Positions 50,801 through 64,000 of a stretch of DNA of 64,000 nucleotides are shown here, piece after piece (within the stretch, counting starts at the first letter, position 1; each line of letters begins with the position of its first letter). Under the pieces are notes generated by a model. The model was not told the DNA's origin, did no database searches, and was given only the letters and a program-made list of their open reading frames with translations. This DNA comes from Tubulanus polymorphus (lineage: Eukaryota > Nemertea > Palaeonemertea > Tubulaniformes > Tubulanidae). A program made the position numbers and the translations under genes. The DNA lies in NCBI RefSeq assembly GCF_964204645.1, contig NC_134028.1, positions 4,748,501 through 4,812,500 of the forward strand. Reading direction: 5' to 3'.

Positions 50801-53800
50801 CACAGTTCTAAGTTTCTTACCGACATCTTGATTATTATCAATGATTTTGTCACCGCAGCAGGTTATACCATTTACTAGTTTGTTCTAATTACTTGAGCAT
50901 AATATGGATGTAAATTGACTCATTAGAACTGTCATATTTGTAGCTGTATTTCCACCTGATAGTTCACAAGAATTTGACATTCAATTTGGGAAACTTGTAC
51001 AGAATCTACAGGATTTAAGGAATGAACTTTCAGCAGACGTGTTTATCTTATCGTGTAATACGTGTGGTAAAGATGATCCATCAGTCGTTTCGGCGGAACA
51101 GGTGAAAAACGATCTGGAGAAAGATGGTTACAAAGTGTAAGTGGACTCTATAGATAAATAAAGAATGTATCTCATGAATGATTGAGTTTACTGCAGACTT
51201 AACTGTAAAATCAAACAGTTTCCGGCTATGTCTATTGGATTCAAAATGTTCAAAATTCAATTTTCAGCTTGATGTCTGGTGAAATGAATGTGCAAGATAT
51301 TGCATTATCTATCAAAGATTCGAAGGTAAAAGTCATCGTGATTCCTTGAATTTTCTCTAATTTTGACTTGTTTTACTATTATACGCTTTTTCGTGTTCAG
51401 GTTGTCGTTATTTTTGCGTCTAAAGAATTCAATGAGAATGAACAATGTTGTCAGTTTGTATCGTACACTAGAGATATGCTTCGTAAGCCGTCTGTGTTGT
51501 GTCTTCATGGTAACGATTCATCGTGGTTGAAAGGAGGGGACAGTGGAGCTCTGAGTATGATGATCGGTCCTGATGAGGTTTATGTAAATTTCATACAAGC
51601 CGAACAATACAATGCTAAACTCGTGGAATTGAAGAAACAAATAGATTTACGAATTTCACAATCAAAGTCTCAGGTACAGTTAACAAAGACTTGTTAGTAT
51701 CTATATTCAATGACTTTTGAATTTGGTGACTTCAAAATTTACTTTCAAGAAGTGAAATTCTGAAAAATGAATAGAGAATTCAACAAATGTAATAATGAAA
51801 GTATTGAGCAAGTCTCTTGATGCTTTTGGAAGAAGCTTGGTATGTTAATGAGTGACAATCTGTATGTATCCCCAATTTAACAAAGTTCTTGTATTTTAGG
51901 AAGCAATAACTCCACAAGTTTTCCTTAGTTATTGCTGGACAAATTCAAAGATGGCCGTCGAAGCTCACGGTTTACATAAGAATGAACTGGCATTAGGTTG
52001 GGGTGACCCTCGTGCTTTAAAACAATATCTTGAGGAAAATGGAATTTCCTGTTGGTTGGATATTGAACAAAACATGGTAAGTGATTCTAGAATTCAATGA
52101 AGACTTGTTCATGATTTAGTTTAGTACCGGTATCTAGTTCTGTTGTTCTAGGGGTAACCGGTAAGATCATTCAAACTGTTGTAAGAGTAACCTGTAAGAT
52201 TAGTTGGTATTTAGATTGTTCTAGGGGTATCCTATAAGATTTTCTAGTATTCACACTGTTCTTGGGGTAACCTGTATGTAAGATTGTCTTGTATTCTAAC
52301 TAGTCAGCTTTTTCATTTCTGTTGTAGTTTTCACTAAAATTCTGGTTATGATAGTTTGTAAAATCTTCTTGTAGACTCGGCTGTTTGAAGATCTTTGTGA
52401 AGGAATTAAGAAGACTGATATTATAGTCGCTTGTGTATCTGATGAGGTACATATTGTATTGCTATTTATTATTGTTAGTCACTGACCTGTGCAGTTTATG
52501 AAAACCTAATTCAAATGATTATATTTTCAGTACGCTGAATCTGATAACTGTATGATGGAACTGAGGTTCGCGATCGGTACGTTGAAAAAACCGGCGGTAT
52601 TCATCGTCGTTGGGACAGGAGATGATTGGGAGTGGACAGAGATCGGAATATTGAAAGATCGTCTGCGAAGTCCGAAAGTCGATTTTCGAGAAGAAAGTAA
52701 TCACTCGTACGAGAAACTGATGAAGCACGTTCAACTTCAGTTAAAAGCAGCGAAAGAAAATCGGCACCAGACAAAAAAACCATCTGCAGCAACTCAGAAA
52801 AAAATACCAAAGAAAGAAGAGAAGAAAATTGCGTTTAAGGTTAGAAATTGAGGCATTCTCTATCAACTAATGTGACCTATAGATATCATAAACATGTCCG
52901 TCTGTTTTGTAGGAAGATTATGAACTTTTACAACGGAAATTTCAACGCCAAATCGCGATATTCGCACAGACTATGAATATCGTGTATCCACGATTAATCA
53001 TTGTTGATTTTCTTGAAGAGTCTGAACTGAAGCAGCAGGGTAAATACTGGTTCTTATCACTTTTTCACTTCAGCGTATGAAATGTACTTGGAATTTATGA
53101 GTTTGTATTTTCACAGAATCGAAAAGAGATGAAGAGTTGAATGAAGCTGAAGCGGCTCGAAAAGCGGAACAAATCCGTCTGGAACAAGAGGAACAACAGT
53201 TGGCGCAACAACAAGAGATGAGCGACCTGATAAACCGTGAAGAAATCACTTTACAAAGACAAAGTGAACTCATTGATGATGAGAGAGAGGTATCTAGAAA
53301 ATACTCATGACTCTACAGTCAGTGTTTTAATCTTATTCAGAAATATTTACAGTCCATGATCCAGTTCCAGGCTTCTCGGTTGAATTTGACTCTAGATAAT
53401 TACAATGTATTCTTTTCAAATATTTAAAATGATTTTTGCATTTTAGGAAGAAGATGAATGGAAAAGTAGTAAATTTTGTTTTCGTATTTTGTGCGAGAAT
53501 GAACAAGGCTGGCATTGCCACGGTAAACCGCTTCCGTACTTAGTATCGCAAGAACGACGCATCTTATTCCTCACCCTCGTCGCTCCTTATTTATATCGGA
53601 TTTACAACTTACTGAAAAACAGCGGAATTCAACTTCACTGTTTAGGAGACTCGGTGAAGGCTCAGAAATTCCTTGAGTTCATCAAAGAGGTCAGTACACT
53701 GTAGTTTGATAACTCGGTATATTTGAAAATTCCAAAAATACATAAACATAATTTCATAATATATATGTTTTGTTGTAATTTCAGCACGCGAGTGGTGAAT

Positions 53801-54991
53801 TCCAAGCTGCATACCGTCACTGTAGAGATGCTGTTCATAATTATGATCCTGGACGACAATTGGGCTCTTTACAAAGGTACTGGTGGGGACCAGGCTACAT
53901 CGATTTGAATATGTCAGATATTTTTGATGAATCATGGGTTGGCTCGTCTTCACCCGTCAAGGGATTCGAACTCACTAACTAAACCTGTTCCCCGAACGCT
54001 GTTGGAAGCAAGTTCGGGACCGATTCCGGGCCCCTTGCAAGCGAGGATAAGATTGGCTGGTATACCAAATAAAATGAGATGTTATTATTTTTCAGGTGTT
54101 ATTTGCCGAGTGGTAAAATTAACTGGCTGTGTGAAACCGATCATCAGAAACTGAGAGTTTGTATCCTCTCGTCAGACGACCCGGGTTCAGTCAACGCGTC
54201 TAATATCGTCAACGATAGCGATATTCGATTGCGTGTTGCTCTGACTGATGACCCGGACAGGATGGCTACAGTCGCTAGGAGATACCAATCGATTATTAAA
54301 GGAAATCTACTGAAGAAACCACCGCCTGTACCAACTATTGAGAGAGTAGTGTCTGATACTAAACGTCCTGTACTCACTAAACGTTCATCTTCATGTAAGT
54401 TTGAAATCTATTTATTTGCAGAAATAATGATGCGATCAGCATGTAATGATTGATTCTAGTCTCTGTTATCCTTCTGTAAGGCTAAAGAAATGATAACTTG
54501 TTTCTCCTAATCGGCCGAATCATTTCGTAAACTGCAATTAAATTTGTAATCAGTTCATTTCTATAGATGCTGAGTCAGGGTCAGCTTGATCATGATTTAA
54601 AAAAGAGTAATGTACTGAGTACATAGGCGCCCGGCAGGGTCAACTTATTTAACGCAGCTGAAATGAGAAGCAAGGCATCAATTCTTTTAGCCTAACTTCT
54701 ATTTTGATTCTGATTTTGTACTTGTTCATTCTTCTGGCAGTGTTAGTAAGACCGATTGCTCCTGCAAAATTAGGTGATGAATTTGAACCCGAAGAGGACA
54801 GTGTTAAGGAGGAACAGGAGCAGCAGGAGCCAATCAGACGGGCGAGTGAAACAAGTCGACGGGTTAAAGCTAAAAGGCGTATGAAAGCAGCGGGGAATGC
54901 GGCGCTGGCAGCAGCCAGATACGAGCATCAACAATCTGACGAAACTTCGAATAAAACTGAGAGTAGCAGTAAAGTGTGTAATATCTCATAG
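32894..54991 (+). CDS. Giant ROCO-family protein: LRR, Cys-rich, SPRY, LRR, Roc-COR, TIR-like, TIR
   Basis: About 67 exons from 33166 to the stop at 54989-54991 join without a phase error and encode about 3,320 residues. The first exon is uncertain: 32894-32918 fits in phase but has a weak donor; otherwise the first in-frame ATG is 33311. Approximate domain order: LRR-like (80-150); long region of unknown fold; module with 12 Cys (890-940, exon 38500-38777); SPRY (1065-1215, with WRSFSVGYHGDDG and GWAKRTMEEWHIGD); LRRs (1800-1910 and 1995-2090) flanking an EF-hand loop DLDNNNILDPTE (46393-46425); Roc GTPase (P-loop GLGGAGKTS spanning exons at 47282 and 47816, G3 WDFAGQ, G4 GTHAD); COR (to about 2570, exon ending 50407); TIR-like domain (exons 50944-51673); clear TIR domain (exons 51900-52839: VFLSYCW, CWLDIEQNM); coiled coil; C-terminal domain with WHCHGKPLPY and WLCETDHQK; acidic/basic tail. 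By analogy this is an intracellular GTPase-switched receptor in innate immunity or cell-death signalling; ligand and partners are unknown. A poly(A) signal lies at 55900-55905. Confidence 0.85.
39486..39718 (+). repeat. Dispersed repeat family C, copy 1 (ROCO intron)
   Basis: About 230 bases starting GAGCTGCCAACTGTTCCCGA and ending GAGGTTGGCAGCCCTG, so the ends are inverted (GGCTGCCAAC-like). Internal GTTACTGAGGGTCTTACTG and CTTCCATATTTCAATG match the copy at 46087-46312. It lies in the intron 39257-39870. Confidence 0.75.
46087..46312 (+). repeat. Dispersed repeat family C, copy 2 (ROCO intron)
   Basis: Same orientation and layout as 39486-39718: GAGCTGCCAACTGTTCCTG at the left, GTTAGTGAAGGTCTTATTG inside, and AGGTTGGCGGCTGTGCT at the right. 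It lies in the intron 46044-46362. Confidence 0.75.
46946..47001. repeat. 21-bp imperfect hairpin in a ROCO intron
   Basis: AGCCCAAGGCACACGATGCAG pairs with CTGCGTCATGTGTGTTGGGC plus T, with a short loop containing GGGATGCAGG. It may be the remains of a foldback element. Confidence 0.6.
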
Positions 54992-57900
54992 TAACAGTAA
55001 ACCCTCGGTTTTCCACCGAATTTCTTGGTTACAAACTAAGTTCATTCTCAATTGAAATGATGATCGATCCTGATGAAGCTTATGAGAATTTCATAAGTGT
55101 AGTTATATATATCAGTGGCAGATGATTAAGAGTTGGCCGAGAACTATCAATATCTCAGACTCACTTAGTTTTCCGATATAGAAATCAAGACACGCTTCTC
55201 TTACTAATCTTCTACTAATTATAGTAAAGTTGTATCAGCTCTGTGGAGGCCAGGTCCAATACAATTAAGATTTGACAATCAAACGCTAACTGAGGGTTAG
55301 ATTTGACCCTACAACTGCGGAACTGTGGCCAGGTTTAATGATAAAACTTATCCATGATTTGATTGTAAAGGCACTATAGAATTTTGAGGGTTATTTGTGT
55401 TTAGTCATGTGTATCCTTTATCATTATAGTCATAATCCGTCCAGTTTTCTAAATTCATGAGTTATTTTCGATGTGATATCATTGTGGTTATGTATATTTT
55501 TCGAGATGTTTTTTTTATACACTCTAACTTTAATTGAATTTTTGCCAAAATGTGATCTTCTTTTGCACCTAATCTGACATTATATTCGACTGAATTTATA
55601 ACACTATAGTTAGTAAGTCATAATTGCAGAGATTTTGTCATATTTGATTATGATAGACAAACTGTGACATCTGCATTATCATTTTTGATAGAATTTACTT
55701 GTACACTTTATTTACACTTGTTATGTAGCTATATTCAATGAAGATATTTTACATCTCGATCGGAAATTACCTTTGTTTGTGGTATCTATTGGTTTTACGT
55801 TGTAAAGCAAAGCGATTATTGTTATAATTATCATTATTATTATATAACATGTTAATGAATATGAATGTAATGCATCGTAAATTAACGTAACTTATCACAA
55901 ATAAAAATTCTATATTTGACGTGGCATCTGCGTTTACGTGCTTTATCTTACTACTGCAAGCCTACATCCTGAGTGAAATGGAGTGTTCTAAACGCATGAG
56001 TCTACAAAAACAAGAGATGTTAAAAGAACCAAATATAATAACCCGAAACAGAATTACAACTAAACACATATTAATTCCATAAACATATATACCTTTTATT
56101 TTCAATCTTGAATATCATTTGAAGTAAATATCGTTGTATAAAGAATGTGTGCGGTAATATTATCACGAGTGTAATATCATCTCATTGTTTAAAATGGTCC
56201 CTTTTAGTAGTAATACATGTATAAACATTTCAATTTATAGCTTAGCTGATTTAATATGAATCTACACATATGTCTTACCAGTAGACATTAATCATTAGAA
56301 ATATGGATGGAAGAATGGATCAAAGTATCCATAGCTTACTGCATGGATGTAAGATTTAATACTAGTCTTAGTTCCGCTGATGTGAATTCAGATTTGACTT
56401 GGTTCTAACTGAAACTCGCATTGAAAATCATAACTGTGGAACTGGATCGGCACTAGTCGTTCTTAAATATCATTATATCATATCAAATTATGAGAACAGG
56501 TCTCTAATAAACGTAATGTCGATAATCAGAATACATTTAACACTTTCGCTGCAAATTAAGAGGAGTGAATTCATTTACACATATGAAACACTCCCTGTTT
56601 ATCACATTCTCACAGTAACTGTCAATGGAAGGAAGCACCATTAGATATTTCAATCACAGAGAAATGTACTTTTTGACAAGCTCCAGTTGTTTCATACAAA
56701 ATCTATTTATTCAAACATCGAGTTCTCTTGGATCCGGCTCTTTTAAACAATACAGCGATAACAACCATGGTAACGCTCTCTCAAAACAATCGGCCGAAAT
56801 CTGAACTGAACTGAACCAAAAACTCTGTTTAAATCAACTGTAAATAGTTTGAATTGTCAATCAGCTATTCTCCGACGCAATTGGGGGCATCAAATTCACT
56901 CAAACACACATACAAAATTTGGGGATTGTATTCATATTTGAGCTTCGTTCATCCAGCAGTATAGCCGCCCTCGAGCCGTAACGGTGGTACTCCAGATCCA
57001 CCAGTTTCTCTAGGGTATCGTTAACTGGGTTCACATTAAACCTCACCCAGTAGGAAATAGCAGTTCATGAATATAAAGCACCACAGGAAAATACCGTATT
57101 CAATAAAAACCTTTTCAATGATTCGAAACCTTCATGTATCAAAATAATACAAATAGATCGTGGTAAACTATATAACATACTGTATAATTTATATATAACA
57201 AATAGAAATGATGAAACTCTGATGATTAATAATAAACACTTTAAAATTCTCTCTCTCTCTTAAATTGCAGGTGGGAAACGTTTGCAAATATATAGATTTT
57301 ATCAAAATTACACTTACAATATTTACTTTTACAACATGGATCAAAAGATTGAGCTAAAACATTTTGTTAGTGGGAACCAGTTATTCTCTTGATTAACAGT
57401 CAATACAGGATTCACAGAAATAAGGCGGAGGCAAAAGTATGCACTTTTAAGCCCAGTTTGATAAGTGGTGAGAGTAGCAGATATAAGCACTTTTTAGCAC
57501 TTTCGTAAGGCAAATGTGATACCTTTTCTCATCATTTAAGACCAGGGCCCTCATTCTAATCCATAAATCATCGAAAGATAATTTGGAATGCCTACCGGTA
57601 AATTCAAAAGTAAGTACTGTTAGGAATTTGTGTGAAAAGTAAGGACTTTTTAAAGGCCTAACTAAAAATAAGTACACACTTTTAAGCACTTCGGAGATTC
57701 ACTATGAACTCGGATATTGAACATCTACATAAAACAAAGAATGACAATTTCAATCAATTCTTCATGTGACGACAGACAATGAGCTACTTGGTTATTCCAA
57801 ATTGATGCAAAAAATAATATTTTCAATAACAAAGTATAAGTTGAGCTCAAATTGGTACAGTAGACTGCGCTTGCCACAGAGCCGAATGCCTCAGACTATC

Positions 57901-58719
57901 AAAAGCCCTGTTTGCCCTACTGGATGGATGTGTAAAGTTTTCCTACTCCAAGTCATACGATGAGGACCCATCATCGCTCCGCTTGCCCCGCAATTTGAAT
58001 ACCTCAAGAGATTGTCAATTGGTCCTACGAGATCCAAGGCAAGCAGTCTTCTGAGTAGAGAACATAATTCATAGTGTGAATTTCAATTATTTTCGTTGTG
58101 ACCAGAAATGAAATGATTTGATAAATAAATAGAAGTACTGGTCCATAATCAGTAACGTTCATGACGAAAATAACAAATGTGTTACAAGATGTTTACATGA
58201 TCCACATCCACAATCTCTGTAGAAATTTCCTAATAATTCATACAATTATACAGATATTTGTTTCTGTCTGTTTGATAATAATATCTCTACCCAGTAATGA
58301 TTGGGTATAAAATCTCAGCCAGAATTTCCACGAGACAAAAACCTGAATTTCCAGTTCATAAAATGACACCAGCGACAATGACATACCGGTATGCAGTATT
58401 TTCAAGAGGTGTCCTAGAGACACGAGGTCTTTATATCTTACTATTGACGATCATTTTATTTTCAGCATATTAAGGGCTGAATTACCACGTTTTCGAACCA
58501 TAAAGTGGGACACTGAAATTATTGAAAAATATAAACAAATATTACAAGTTCAAACCCACTAAATAGAATTCATGAATGATTTAGCTTAGCAATAGGTTAT
58601 ATCAAGTGCATGGGGTTCATGCTTTATTACATCATTCCAGAATTTGAGGAATATTCAACAAGTAAATGGCTAAGAATCGGCAGTGCAGGCAAACTCTAAA
58701 AGTATGAAGCCTAGTACGG
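54992..58719. other. 3'UTR and intergenic DNA between the convergent ROCO and ADAP genes
   Basis: The ROCO 3'UTR probably runs to the AATAAA at 55900-55905, followed by a GT-rich stretch (GTGGCATCTGCGTTTACGTG). Beyond it there is AT-rich DNA with no credible gene. Copies of a short dispersed word, AACTGTGGAACTGG, occur near 55310 and 56430. The ADAP 3'UTR occupies an undefined part of the right side. Confidence 0.5.
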
Positions 58720-63239
<4,520 letters not shown>

Positions 63240-64000
63240 TTTCAAGACTTCCGGGTTGGTTGGCTCGACCTCTAAATTCAATTAAATTCAGTTTAGTGTA
63301 CGGAACATTCATTTTTGATTTTCCGGTCAACAGATTGTTTATTAGTATAATATAAACATTGGTTTTACTATTTACCAGCTATAAATACTGTAATCCAATT
63401 ATAATCTGCATCATTAAACGGGAATAAAGTTTTTGATTTTTATCCTTCCTAATCTGGCAAGTGAGGGTTCAATTCAATTCAATTTAATAGTGAAGTGACC
63501 CATGCATAGGCGGCTCTAATATTTCGACCTACGCGAAGTGAGCATGTTATTCCAGCCTCGTATTCAGATATAGTGTGTACACACTGAACAGCTGCATGTA
63601 GATACTGGTTGATGTGAAATGTATAACTCGGCATGACGGAGCGATGATGTATATATAGTACAGCATCAGATACTGCATGGCTAATCCGTCCCAGAATATT
63701 TCTAAATATGATGAAGTAAAAATCCGCAAACCTATTCTATCTAATGAAAATATTAGCCTAATACCCTACTATCAGATCTCAAGGAAAATTTGGCAGTGTA
63801 TTTCCAGTGGACTGAAACATAAGTCTTCGAATAAATTGGTCAATCAATGCAAATAACCATAGAATAGCGATATACGATAGATGGACATTTCCAATAATAC
63901 TGAATATTTTGGAATTAGGCCATTGAAAAATGATTTCGACTTATTCCAAAATTGAGTATTTTGATAAGGCAACTCTTTCTAAGAGGCTATTCTTTTAAGT
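63240..64000. other. Region upstream of ADAP; no gene seen
   Basis: Expected to contain the ADAP 5'UTR and promoter just right of 63239. The remainder is AT-rich, with no recognisable gene or repeat. Confidence 0.5.

Noticed and set aside
53940-54060. tRNA-like B-box (GTTCGAATCCC on the minus strand) in a ROCO intron
   Set aside because: No A-box, anticodon arm or acceptor stem at the right distances; at best a SINE scrap.

Overview
This window is nuclear DNA of an invertebrate animal. Every recognisable gene is split by short GT-AG introns, coding is spread over both strands at eukaryotic density, and the proteins are animal orthologues (G3BP, SPARC, RPL18, Raptor, COX19, MRPS7, ADAP/centaurin-alpha) interspersed with small DNA transposons, SINE-like units and tandem repeats. 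AT-rich introns and the gene repertoire fit a marine invertebrate, perhaps a lophotrochozoan, but nothing seen here fixes the phylum. Exon limits were read by hand from splice sites, and the reading phase was checked across every junction.

Layout, left to right: the 3' part of a G3BP gene (+, 1-1024); 5.3 kb without a convincing gene; SPARC (-, 6396-8842); a gap with a tRNA-Arg(TCT) and a 145-bp MITE; RPL18 (-, 11132-13562), with a satellite-like array in its last intron; a single-pass membrane protein of TMEM130/PMEL/GPNMB type (+, 13885-16600); Raptor (-, 18018-28981, 29 exons); COX19 (+, 29392-29989); MRPS7 (-, 30688-32159); one giant gene (+, about 32.9-55.0 kb, about 67-68 exons, about 3,300 residues); and ADAP/centaurin-alpha (-, 58720-63239), with a 1.5-kb DNA transposon in its first intron.

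The standout is the giant gene. Its exons join in a single frame into a ROCO-family protein: N-terminal LRR-like segment, cysteine-rich module, SPRY domain, LRRs with an EF-hand loop between them, Roc GTPase, COR, a TIR-like domain, a second clear TIR domain, a coiled coil and a C-terminal domain. This combination (sensor repeats, a GTPase switch and a TIR effector) resembles an NLR-like innate immune receptor built on a ROCO chassis.

Three gene pairs are divergent and close together: RPL18/TMEM130-like (about 320 bp between start codons), Raptor/COX19 (about 410 bp) and MRPS7/ROCO (about 0.7-1.1 kb). They probably use shared or bidirectional promoter regions. Otherwise the genes are ordinary housekeeping or matrix genes with no visible functional link to one another.
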